From a virus: a DNA stretch of 32,421 bases. Position 1 is the stretch's first letter. Each line of letters opens with the position of its first letter. Location: the IMG/VR virus record IMGVR_UViG_3300005265_000063, positions 1 through 32,421 of that record, one strand, 5' to 3'. Position numbers and translations under genes: made by a program. This document shows, in pieces, positions 13,200 to 20,344 of this stretch. The notes beneath the pieces are model-generated. The model did not search any database. It saw only the letters and a list, made by a program, of their open reading frames with translations, and was not told the origin of the DNA.

Positions 13200-14108
13200 C
13201 TATGATCCTAAATCACAAAGCAGCTCAACCTTACCAATCTCAGCCTGCCCACCACTGCCGCCGCCTGTGTCATCCACTACAAGACGGATGTAAACCTCAA
13301 GGCGGTCACCTGGTGCTAAATCTGTGGAGGTAATTGGGGCAGTAAATGTAGTCCAAGTTGTGGTCACATCCGTTGCATCCCAGCTGCCGATTATGTTACT
13401 ACCTACACCGCCCTCACCATCGGACTCATAAACCTGCCCAGACAGAGTAGTTGAAACTTCAGCCTCATCGCTTTCTTTGGCTGTAAGTCTCAGTTTTACC
13501 GTACCACCTGCAACGTATTCAGGCGGCAAGACAAACTCAAAGAAGCATGTGTCTGTTTTGGTGTTGTTATTAGCTCCCTCTGTCTCGAGCTTGATCGTTC
13601 CTGTGCCCCAACCACCAACCTTGATGGCGAAGTTGCCAGAGCCTGCAGTAGCTGATAGAGAAGTGCCATCGGCATTTTTGATGATTTGGAGTGGGATGCC
13701 GTATGTGGCCAAGCCGCTGCTAACCGTGCCAACTAACACGGTTCCGCTGGCATCTGGAATGGTCACGGTTCTATCTGCGGTTGGATCGGTTACAGATACG
13801 GTGGTTTCATAGTCATCAGCAGTGCTGCCTTCAAACATGATGGAGTCGTCAAACAGGGCATCATCGATGTAAGCCGTGCCATCCAGGTACAAATTTCTAA
13901 ACTCTTTGCTGCTAGAGCCTAAATCAACGGAGTTATCGGCGGTAGGCTGAATACGGGTTCCAACCGCTGTGATGCCTTTGATCAAGACGTTGCCTCGAAA
14001 ATATTTTTCCCAAGCCTGTGGATGAACAGCCGTGGTCATCACAATCAAAAACACAATTGCTGCAATAAGAATGCCGTCTATCGCAGCAAAAACACGGAAG
14101 TTCTTCAT
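13200..14108 (-). CDS. membrane-anchored tail-fibre-like protein
   Basis: 302 aa. Residues 10-29 are a transmembrane or signal-anchor segment (DGILIAAIVFLIVMTTAV). Residues about 50-90 contain a tail-fibre repeat (PTADNSVDLGSSSKEFRNLY LDGT), a motif that recurs in phage fibre shafts, followed by DRTVTIPDASGTV. The C-terminal 150 residues are a beta-sandwich-like domain (LRLTAKESDEAEVSTTLSG onward) of carbohydrate-binding character. GGAGG precedes the ATG by 5 nt. A fibre with a membrane anchor is unusual: it may be displayed on infected cells or on a lipid-containing particle, or the segment may be cleaved. Confidence 0.65.
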   Translation of the reverse strand: MKNFRVFAAIDGILIAAIVFLIVMTTAVHPQAWEKYFRGNVLIKGITAVGTRIQPTADNSVDLGSSSKEFRNLYLDGTAYIDDALFDDSIMFEGSTADDYETTVSVTDPTADRTVTIPDASGTVLVGTVSSGLATYGIPLQIIKNADGTSLSATAGSGNFAIKVGGWGTGTIKLETEGANNNTKTDTCFFEFVLPPEYVAGGTVKLRLTAKESDEAEVSTTLSGQVYESDGEGGVGSNIIGSWDATDVTTTWTTFTAPITSTDLAPGDRLEVYIRLVVDDTGGGSGGQAEIGKVELLCDLGS

Positions 14109-14109
14109 G

Positions 14110-14469
14110 CTAGCCTCCTGTTAACTCCTTAATTTTCATCTCAATGAAGTTCACAATGGACTTGCGTGGATGTCCATCTGCCTTCTCCGCATCAAGAAAT
14201 TTATGCAAACTGACCAGGTCAATCTCCTCGTTCAACAGCTCCTTGGCAGCGGTGACCGACATGGACTTGATGTCTGGAAGTTTCTCTATTTCCAAACCCT
14301 CTGGTTCGGGCTCTGCTTCCTTGCCGGTCTTCTCAATGGCCTTGTGGCGAAGCAGAGTGGCGATAGTCTGCTCATCAAAGAAGTCATCGGAGACAACAGC
14401 CCCCGGCTCTAGCTGAAACATTCTTGTTCCTTGCCCATGTTTAATGGGCATCAGCACCCGATATGGCAT
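14110..14469 (-). CDS. hypothetical virion-region protein
   Basis: 119 aa, directly downstream of the capsid gene. The N-terminus (YRVLMPIKHGQGTRMFQLEP GAVVS) is beta-type, with a helix after FFDEQTIATLLRHKAIEKTG. The middle is acidic and proline-containing, and the last 50 residues form a small helical domain (SVTAAKELLNEEIDLVSLHK). It has the length and position of small head-completion proteins, which often follow the capsid gene. GGAGG is 5 nt upstream. Confidence 0.45.
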   Translation of the reverse strand: MPYRVLMPIKHGQGTRMFQLEPGAVVSDDFFDEQTIATLLRHKAIEKTGKEAEPEPEGLEIEKLPDIKSMSVTAAKELLNEEIDLVSLHKFLDAEKADGHPRKSIVNFIEMKIKELTGG

Positions 14470-14480
14470 AAGCGCCTCCC

Positions 14481-15419
14481 TTAAGCAAGCACATCAATGA
14501 TCAGGTAACCGGCATCAGCGCAAACCAGCTTCTCAGTCCGAATGGACTCCTGTACCCGAATCACATCAGATTTTCTAGACCGGTCTTCATAGGTCTCAAC
14601 GATTGTGCCCTGGGCCTGGAATGCATAGGCAAAAGACAGGGTGCGGAGAGCAGGTCTTGGATTGATATGGCCAACCCAGACATAATCACTCCAGACTCGG
14701 CTAATGGACTCGGAGGCACCTAGCATGGCTGTGTTCTGCCTTGCACCAGGAAAGTAGGCATTGAGGCCCCAAAGCCGTACTGGGAATCCATCCTCAGTTA
14801 ACTGCCTGCTATCTGGCTCCTTCATCAGGGAACGAATTGCAGGGTGCCGGCGAATAGTGCGCCATACGTTTACAGGAATGATTATGGAGTTTGGCTCAAC
14901 TCCGTCTAGTGCCACCTGCTCTCTAGCAGTCTCCACATCGGCCTCAGGATCGGAGTTGACAAAATCCGACCACTGGCTGGTGCCTGAGAGGGTGGTTTTG
15001 TGGCTGGATGAGTAGTTGTCAGCGTCTGTGAACAAATCGGCTACCCGTTTCTCCTTATTGAGCAGCAAAATCTCAAGGAGAATCTCCTGAGTAGTCCTGG
15101 CCAGATCAAGGTACTTCCGAAACTTCTTGAACTCACGCCAGTCAATTGGTTTCTCCAAGGTGTGCTCTTCGCAGTGGTAGGTGTCAACTTCCAGCGACCA
15201 GTCTACCTGAGTTGCCCTGGCTCCATAGGCCCGGCGGTCATCATAAGCGCCCTGGAGATTGGCCTTGGTGAACTTGAAATAAGCCCCATCCTCATTCTCC
15301 TCACCCACTTCCACGATTGGGCAGATTTTGTCTGCTACTAGGCCCGTTTGTGGATAGGCCAAGGAGAGTTTAGTTAAGACCGGGTGAATCTTTGCCTCAT
15401 CAGATTTTGCTATAAACAT
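14481..15419 (-). CDS. major capsid protein
   Basis: 312 aa. The order protease/scaffold, cement protein, this gene is the standard head cassette. The N-terminal region (HPVLTKLSLAYPQTGLVADK, ICPIVEV, then YFKFTKANLQGAYDDRRAYG) and the end (PALRTLSFAYAFQAQG, VIRVQESIRTEKLVCADAGY) match the HK97-fold capsid group in which an E-loop precedes a long spine helix (here about residues 100-130). GGAGG lies 5 nt before the ATG. Confidence 0.8.
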   Translation of the reverse strand: MFIAKSDEAKIHPVLTKLSLAYPQTGLVADKICPIVEVGEENEDGAYFKFTKANLQGAYDDRRAYGARATQVDWSLEVDTYHCEEHTLEKPIDWREFKKFRKYLDLARTTQEILLEILLLNKEKRVADLFTDADNYSSSHKTTLSGTSQWSDFVNSDPEADVETAREQVALDGVEPNSIIIPVNVWRTIRRHPAIRSLMKEPDSRQLTEDGFPVRLWGLNAYFPGARQNTAMLGASESISRVWSDYVWVGHINPRPALRTLSFAYAFQAQGTIVETYEDRSRKSDVIRVQESIRTEKLVCADAGYLIIDVLA

Positions 15420-15429
15420 TCTCTCCTCC

Positions 15430-15852
15430 TTATGACCAAGCTGGGTGTTGAATTCTTCTCACAATGAGTGCCTTGAAATACTCACCATCCGCTGCAGCCT
15501 CTAGCGCCTCACATGCAATCATCTTGCCATCGGCTAGGGACGTTAGCTTTTTCATGTTGCCATTTTTCTCCTCAGTTGCGTTGTAAATACACTGACAAAG
15601 GTCACCACGAGAGATGCTGCCCTGAGCACGAACCCAGGAAACTCCAGCAATTCTCACCCGAACTGCCTCACCATCATCCGCATCCATTTGCGCTACGCCC
15701 ACGATTACGGTTCCAGCAGAATCACCGCTTTCTAATGGCTTGACCTGATTATCTGCTGTGCCTGCCTTAACACCCATGTATTTCTTGATGTCGCCCTCAG
15801 CAATAAAGGTTGCGTCAATGCCCGTTAATTCAATTGCCGGTGTTAGTGCCAT
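15430..15852 (-). CDS. capsid cement/decoration protein (DUF2190-like)
   Basis: 140 aa. All-beta: YMGVKAGTADNQVKPLESGD, a G-x-A-Q-M-D turn, VRVRIAGVSWVRAQGSISRG, and a final KALIVRRI. This is the pattern of DUF2190 head-decoration proteins, encoded between the protease and the capsid gene as here. Translation is coupled to the protease gene (TGATG) with its own GGAGG site 6 nt upstream. Confidence 0.75.
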   Translation of the reverse strand: MALTPAIELTGIDATFIAEGDIKKYMGVKAGTADNQVKPLESGDSAGTVIVGVAQMDADDGEAVRVRIAGVSWVRAQGSISRGDLCQCIYNATEEKNGNMKKLTSLADGKMIACEALEAAADGEYFKALIVRRIQHPAWS

Positions 15853-16412
15853 CACTTACCTCCTTTTTGAAGATAAAGTTCCTTAAATGCCTGTTCATAG
15901 GAAATTTTCTTCTCCTCAGCGTACTTCATGATCTTGCGGTCAAGTTCAAACGCTTCTGGGTCTACATCCTTTGGCACTTCAGGCAAATCATCTTCCTTCA
16001 GCCTTCCAAGTGGAACCACCAATTTGCCTTCCTGTGCAGCCTTGGCGATGTTCATCATCACCTCGGTGAACTTCTCATACGGAGTTTTCTCCTCCTCCTC
16101 AGAGAACTTAACCGGTTTCTGCCAATCAAGCAGCACTAGCAAGTCCTTAAGACCACCTTCATCAATGATGGCAGCTGAAAAACCAGTCTCACTTTTAAGC
16201 CTTTCACAGAAGTAGTCTATGTCCTTCAAGTGGGCCGCACGCTTCTCTGCTTCACGCTCTTTCCTAAGGCGTTCGGTCTCCTCCCTGAGCTTTTTGATCT
16301 CCTCATCCCGTTTCTTAAGCTCCTCAGCAAACTCAATTTTGCCCTCAGGTTTTCCATCGTCTTTCTGTTTTTGCTCATCCCTTACATCCTTCTTCGCATC
16401 TTTGTCTTCCAT
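15852..16412 (-). CDS. internal-start scaffold protein (nested in the protease gene)
   Basis: 186 aa. Within the protease-scaffold gene an ATG at 16412 is preceded by GGAGG with 7 nt spacing, as strong as any site in this genome. It would release the scaffold domain alone: an acidic-basic coiled coil (KKRDEEIKKLREETERLRK) and the C-terminal helical part. In phage Mu the scaffold gpZ is made the same way from inside the protease gene, so the arrangement is credible. Confidence 0.65.
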   Translation of the reverse strand: MEDKDAKKDVRDEQKQKDDGKPEGKIEFAEELKKRDEEIKKLREETERLRKEREAEKRAAHLKDIDYFCERLKSETGFSAAIIDEGGLKDLLVLLDWQKPVKFSEEEEKTPYEKFTEVMMNIAKAAQEGKLVVPLGRLKEDDLPEVPKDVDPEAFELDRKIMKYAEEKKISYEQAFKELYLQKGGK

Positions 16413-17129
16413 CCTTATTCCTCCTATCCACAAGGATTCCTGCCCAGTGTCATCATACCTCGCTAAGACCTCCCGTAGGGATTTGATGCGAGGAATGTCT
16501 GCACCAAGCAGGGCTATTCTCCTTAACACCTTGCCCAAGTTCTTGCCCTCGTGCATAAAGGCTGGATAAATCTCAGCGGAGATGTATTTGTAGGCCTTCT
16601 TCTTAATGGCCTCGGCTACCAGGCGTGGGACATCAGCAATATCTGCAATGAGTTTTTTGCCTTTGCGCTTAAGGGACTCAACCCAGCCCGCTGCCGGAAG
16701 TCCAGCCTTCTTGAGCAAGTCCTGTTCCTCACCATGACCAAGGGCAACTAGTGGCGGGTCAACAACTCGGCTATTGAAGTTTTTGATTATCTCATCCAGG
16801 TCTTTCTCTGTCCAGTCCTTGGTTGCATCTTGGCCAATCTCAAAAATCTCAACATCGGTGATCCTCTCCAGTTCAGCAAACTCATCAAAGTGCGTTAGAA
16901 ACAAAGGACATCCATTCTTCAAGGCGTGGGGACAGCAGTAGGCAGCAGAGATGTCTGTTAAGTCATCTGATACTGGACACTCTGGTGCGTGCTCACACAG
17001 ACTTTTTGGCCAGGGAAATTCAGGATAAAGCTCGGTTTCTGGAATGGGATATGGATAGAATTTTTCACCTTCCCTGAAAAAGAGTGGCCCCTTTTCCTTG
17101 ATGATAAACGGAAATCTTCGCTCCCTCAT
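15852..17129 (-). CDS. prohead protease-scaffold protein (Mu gpI-like)
   Basis: 425 aa. Residues about 92-200 carry the Mu-type protease pattern: D-V-E-I-F-E-I-G, W-T-E-K-D-L-D-E-I-I-K-N-F, P-P-L-V-A-L-G-H, A-A-G-W-V-E-S-L and YKYISAEIYP. The C-terminal 180 residues begin with a long charged coiled coil (about 250-300) typical of internal scaffolds. A leading segment with five cysteines (C45, C51, C65, C66, C74) is not usual for the family and might bind metal. The start at 17129 overlaps the upstream stop as TGATG. A second in-frame start at 16412 probably makes free scaffold. Confidence 0.8.
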   Translation of the reverse strand: MRERRFPFIIKEKGPLFFREGEKFYPYPIPETELYPEFPWPKSLCEHAPECPVSDDLTDISAAYCCPHALKNGCPLFLTHFDEFAELERITDVEIFEIGQDATKDWTEKDLDEIIKNFNSRVVDPPLVALGHGEEQDLLKKAGLPAAGWVESLKRKGKKLIADIADVPRLVAEAIKKKAYKYISAEIYPAFMHEGKNLGKVLRRIALLGADIPRIKSLREVLARYDDTGQESLWIGGIRMEDKDAKKDVRDEQKQKDDGKPEGKIEFAEELKKRDEEIKKLREETERLRKEREAEKRAAHLKDIDYFCERLKSETGFSAAIIDEGGLKDLLVLLDWQKPVKFSEEEEKTPYEKFTEVMMNIAKAAQEGKLVVPLGRLKEDDLPEVPKDVDPEAFELDRKIMKYAEEKKISYEQAFKELYLQKGGK

Positions 17130-17347
17130 CAGTACCACCCAACAGCAGGATTGAAATTGTCCCCTAAGGGCACGATGTTTTTGCTGTGAGCAACATTGCG
17201 TTCAGCATGTGCCCTTGGCTTTGGATACCGGGGAGGATACGGGTATCGATACGGGTAGCGATAGGGATACGGGTAAGGATACCTACGACGATAGGGCGGG
17301 TATGGATACGCCCGATACGGACTTTTCTGTGTTCGTTTTGCTGGCAT
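17129..17347 (-). CDS. Tyr-Pro-Arg repeat peptide
   Basis: 72 aa. After a basic start (MPAKRTQKSPYRAYPYPPYR) it is built from Y-P-Y-R/P units to about residue 44, then ends HAERNVAHSKNIVPLGDNFN. The DNA shows matching degenerate GGATAC/GGGTAT repeats (17222-17310). GGAGG precedes the ATG by 5 nt and the stop overlaps the protease start, so it is expressed. Such low-complexity, cationic, aromatic peptides can stick to DNA or membranes. Real function unknown. Confidence 0.55.
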   Translation of the reverse strand: MPAKRTQKSPYRAYPYPPYRRRYPYPYPYRYPYRYPYPPRYPKPRAHAERNVAHSKNIVPLGDNFNPAVGWY

Positions 17348-17365
17348 CTTGACCTCCTTTGTCCT

Positions 17366-17395
17366 TCCTTAGCACAACCTTGCTAATTTTGTCAA
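17366..17395 (-). promoter_or_regulatory. promoter/operator-like element, copy 2
   Basis: On the minus strand TTGACA (17395-17390), an 18-nt gap ending TTGTGC, and TAAGGA. It matches the element at 1798-1826, including ACTTGACAAA and TGTGCTAAGGA. It lies in an 86-bp gap ahead of the peptide-protease-cement-capsid block, which would suit a late promoter here, with GGAGG and ATG following about 15 nt later. Confidence 0.4.
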
Positions 17396-17433
17396 GTTTT
17401 TGTATCGGTTTTCCAGTTTCCTCATAGCCGATT

Positions 17434-17862
17434 TTACAACTTGCCTCCTGGGCCAGCGCCTCGCTTCAAGATGAACAGTGGTGAACCCTTTTCCTCTCTC
17501 GTTAGCGTGTACAGGCCCTTGAGCGTTTTGCCTTTGAGCAAAAACTTCTTAAAGTCGGCTTGGTCTACATAAACCGTGACATCACCACTGTCCAGGAGCC
17601 GGTAGTATGACGGCGTATCCTTGGTTGGGTTCCAGAAGGCCGTCTCGTCTCCTGGCGCTAAGTAGCTCTTGTCCTCACCTGGCTTGCCCCGTTTGAGTGC
17701 ATCTTTATCTGGACAGGGCTGTTCATAAGCGGTGGTCTGCTTAACCCGCATAATGTCATGATCCAGGGCAAAGTGCATTAGACCGCCCTGAACCTTCTTG
17801 TCAAAGAAGAGGTGATAAACAACCCGGCTAGGCTGAACAGGGGATAGTAAACGCCCTTCCAT
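17434..17862 (-). CDS. phosphoesterase-like second frame, possible -1 frameshift product
   Basis: 142 aa if started at the ATG at 17862; the frame is open to a TTG at 17886. There is no ribosome-binding site at either. It overlaps the end of the preceding gene by 85-109 nt in the -1 frame. The end (VTVYVDQADFKKFLLKGKTL, KGLYTLTREEKGSPLFILK) resembles the closing strands of a LigD-type phosphoesterase domain. The likely readings are a -1 frameshift extension of the upstream gene, a separate coupled gene, or a sequencing error in one gene. Confidence 0.55.
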   Translation of the reverse strand: MEGRLLSPVQPSRVVYHLFFDKKVQGGLMHFALDHDIMRVKQTTAYEQPCPDKDALKRGKPGEDKSYLAPGDETAFWNPTKDTPSYYRLLDSGDVTVYVDQADFKKFLLKGKTLKGLYTLTREEKGSPLFILKRGAGPGGKL

Positions 17863-18932
17863 TTCATCATCAAATGACAGCGACAATGTTCACCACAGAG
17901 CGTATGCCCTGACCTTGGATAGCACGGCAACTCTGAGAGTTTGTAAGGACTGTGCCGTGTGAGCCAACGGCAGTTTGGGCAGGTCTTCTCATCTCCTCTG
18001 CAAACCCAGTAGTATTTCGCAAAATCGGCCGCAATAGACAGCGCCGGGTAGTGGCTGCTTACCTCCTCAATTACCCTGGTCATCACTCCAGCATTGGGCG
18101 TGGGCAAGGCCTGCATATACTCCTCAGGTTCGGAAGCCTTGTGCATATCCTCCTGGGGTTCCAGAAACTTGATTGTGATGGTCTTGTTGGCAATGGCAGC
18201 AACCAGTTCATCCCTTAGCCGGTGAGCCTCTTTGCCTTTCTTCTTCCAGTACCGCAGCTTTGGCGGAATTTGTCTACGAATGTAGGCCGGTAGACATGAC
18301 TTGCCTTCGGGTGGGTACCATTTCTTCTCCACAGCCCGTTTGGTCAAGACATAGGGCATTGGGTCGCTAAAGAAGGACATCCACACGGTGAGACCTCGTC
18401 CAGTCTTTTCTGGCTCACCAGACTCCAGGCTCTTCTTCCTCCACACATTAGGTAGCTGGCGCACCACAATCCTGCCGGCCAAATTCTTGCCCCAAATCTG
18501 GTATTCGTGGAACGCCGGCTTTTGTGCCAAGAATTCCACCTGCCCTTTGTCCACGATGATCATTGCACCAGGCAGGTAACGGGTAGCACCAACGGTGCCG
18601 GGCGGAAACCATGCCTCCACATGTAGCCACTCGACTGGTTCTGGTGCCTTCTTCTCCGTGACAGTCTTGATGTGGGGATCCAGCAGCACATCAAAGGCCT
18701 TAGGCAACTGCTTTTCAATCATCTCCCTTGCCTCGGTCATGTTCTTGGGCACCTTGTCCAGGCGCTTGATCCAGTTCAGAGTCCAGCCGACTAATGTGTC
18801 CTTAGTGACCTGGAAGCGGAGATCACCGTGCACCGACTTGCCCCGAATATGGGCCTGCAGGACAAAGGCCCACTTCTTATTCTCATCGGGCAGATACATG
18901 TAAGGGTCAGCTGGCAACTCGTTAAACTGCAT
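17778..18932 (-). CDS. LigD 3'-phosphoesterase-like domain fused to MuF-type cysteine motif
   Basis: 384 aa. Residues 20-165 resemble the phosphoesterase module of bacterial LigD, which trims 3' ends before joining: WAFVLQAHIRGKSVHGDLRF has H28, H35 and D37 where LigD uses two histidines and an aspartate. HVEAWFPPGTVGATRYLPGA and a D-K-G strand follow. Residues 311-352 hold C-x6-C-x2-C, SPYKLSELP and C346-x3-C350-x-C352, the signature at the end of Mu gpF-like minor head proteins. Between them is a basic helical stretch. GAGGT lies 5 nt before the ATG. The MuF-like part suggests packaging with the head. Function as a DNA end processor is inference. Confidence 0.65.
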   Translation of the reverse strand: MQFNELPADPYMYLPDENKKWAFVLQAHIRGKSVHGDLRFQVTKDTLVGWTLNWIKRLDKVPKNMTEAREMIEKQLPKAFDVLLDPHIKTVTEKKAPEPVEWLHVEAWFPPGTVGATRYLPGAMIIVDKGQVEFLAQKPAFHEYQIWGKNLAGRIVVRQLPNVWRKKSLESGEPEKTGRGLTVWMSFFSDPMPYVLTKRAVEKKWYPPEGKSCLPAYIRRQIPPKLRYWKKKGKEAHRLRDELVAAIANKTITIKFLEPQEDMHKASEPEEYMQALPTPNAGVMTRVIEEVSSHYPALSIAADFAKYYWVCRGDEKTCPNCRWLTRHSPYKLSELPCYPRSGHTLCGEHCRCHLMMKWKGVYYPLFSLAGLFITSSLTRRFRAV

Positions 18933-19193
18933 TTAAGACCTCAGAATCTTATCCACCCGCTCCAAGATTAACCGGACATCTTCCCTGACTTGATCCCTTA
19001 CAGCACGGAAGTCCTCTCTTAGGGCACTTACCTCATTTCGTAGGCTTCTCATCTCGGCGGTGAAGACCTCCCGGTCAATCTTGCGCTTATCAACTTTGTC
19101 GATCTTTTGGTTAAGAAACCGAATAACGATGCCAAGAAACACGGCAGCAACTCCAATGGTTGCGCCAAACACTTCTGGAAGAACCGAGTGCAT
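18933..19193 (-). CDS. small membrane protein with coiled coil (holin-like candidate)
   Basis: 86 aa. One transmembrane segment at residues 5-26 (LPEVFGATIGVAAVFLGIVI), then a long charged coiled coil (KIDKVDKRKIDREVFTAEMR and a second heptad-rich stretch to the end). The second of two adjacent ATGs has the better spacing to GGAGG. N-terminal anchor plus soluble coiled coil fits a spanin, a holin partner or a membrane tether for the ligation-type neighbours. No family decides. Confidence 0.6.
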   Translation of the reverse strand: MHSVLPEVFGATIGVAAVFLGIVIRFLNQKIDKVDKRKIDREVFTAEMRSLRNEVSALREDFRAVRDQVREDVRLILERVDKILRS

Positions 19194-20344
19194 CATACCT
19201 CCATTTGAATGCTATCTGGAGCAATGAATGTCTGGATGCCTTTTGGGATTCGCACGACCACTGGTTCGGTATAGCGCTCAACCCACTTCACTCGATAGAG
19301 ATAAAGCGGCCAGGTCTCATCCCACCAACTCTTGCGCTCCTCGGTTGTGATGCAGTGGTTGTCAAACTCCTCCAGAAACCGCTCCTTATCAATCTCCTCT
19401 GGCCCACTTAGCATGATAACTCCGTAGCAGTAGTTGTCAGAGATTAAATACAGCGGCTCGCCTATGTGGCTGCTGAAATTGATACTCTTCACGATAGCCG
19501 TCTTTTCACCAGAATGAAGCAACAGGCCATGCGGTGGCACAAGATAAATGCCATAGTAGTCCTCAGCGGTCTTGATAATCTCCTTGCGCTTCCTATCCCA
19601 CTCAGCGATTTCCTCTTTTTTCTTCGGCGGCTCAGATTTCATAAGTGGCTTCGCCAGCCAGTAGAGTTCCCAGAATGAGGAACCATCTTTGCGCTCAGGA
19701 ATGACAAAGTAGACCGACCTTAGAGCATCCACTATTTTGGCAAAGTACTGCTTTACCTCATCCAAACTCCACTCGCCCCACTGTTTGCCCTCTTTAAGCC
19801 GAGGGTAAGCGCTGTTGGCTAGATACCTCAGATCGGCGATAAGTTGGCGCCAACGAGTAGCCGGGTTGGCTAAATCCTCATCCACGCCTTTGGTAATGAA
19901 CAGGTCTGGTTGCGTCTCTGCTGCCTTTTTGTAGACGTACAGGGACATATCATCATCCACCCGCCTTAGGCCTGGCAAAGTGGTGCCAGTGGCAAGAAGA
20001 TACTCTTTGAGACCACGCAAATCAATTGTGTAAGATGGAATGAGAAACCGAGTTAGACGTTTGCGTTTGAGGGCTGCTTCAAGACGCCTGCGAGAGGTAA
20101 TGACGAAATAGGTTGGCACCTTACGAATTGAGATAGTGTAATCTCCAATCTCTGCACGGGTCAGGTCGGCATCCTTCAGCAGATCAATGATTTCTTCCTC
20201 AATCTCATCAATGGTCTCCTCTATTTCCATTCGGCGGACTTTAGGGTGCCATTCCCTCAACTTGCGTTTCTGTTCTGTGAGTTCGTGCAACAACCGTTTG
20301 ACCCGTTTTGTGTCCAACTCAGAGAATGACGTTGTATCCATCAT
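19193..20344 (-). CDS. coiled-coil protein with PUA/ASCH-like C-terminal domain
   Basis: 383 aa. The first 110 residues are a charged helix followed by strands (EETIDEIEEEIIDLLKDADL, then a TISIRKVPTYFVI segment), slightly like phage Gp157-type proteins. The last 110 residues look like a PUA/ASCH beta-barrel: LLLHSGEKTAIVKS, HIGEPLYLISDNYCYGVIML, an H-C-I-T-T-E-E-R-K-S-W-W segment and VRIPKGIQTF. Such domains bind nucleic acid or modified nucleotides. It lies between the hydrolase and phosphoesterase genes, so a nucleic-acid guide role is plausible. GGAGG is 6 nt before the ATG. Confidence 0.55.
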   Translation of the reverse strand: MMDTTSFSELDTKRVKRLLHELTEQKRKLREWHPKVRRMEIEETIDEIEEEIIDLLKDADLTRAEIGDYTISIRKVPTYFVITSRRRLEAALKRKRLTRFLIPSYTIDLRGLKEYLLATGTTLPGLRRVDDDMSLYVYKKAAETQPDLFITKGVDEDLANPATRWRQLIADLRYLANSAYPRLKEGKQWGEWSLDEVKQYFAKIVDALRSVYFVIPERKDGSSFWELYWLAKPLMKSEPPKKKEEIAEWDRKRKEIIKTAEDYYGIYLVPPHGLLLHSGEKTAIVKSINFSSHIGEPLYLISDNYCYGVIMLSGPEEIDKERFLEEFDNHCITTEERKSWWDETWPLYLYRVKWVERYTEPVVVRIPKGIQTFIAPDSIQMEV

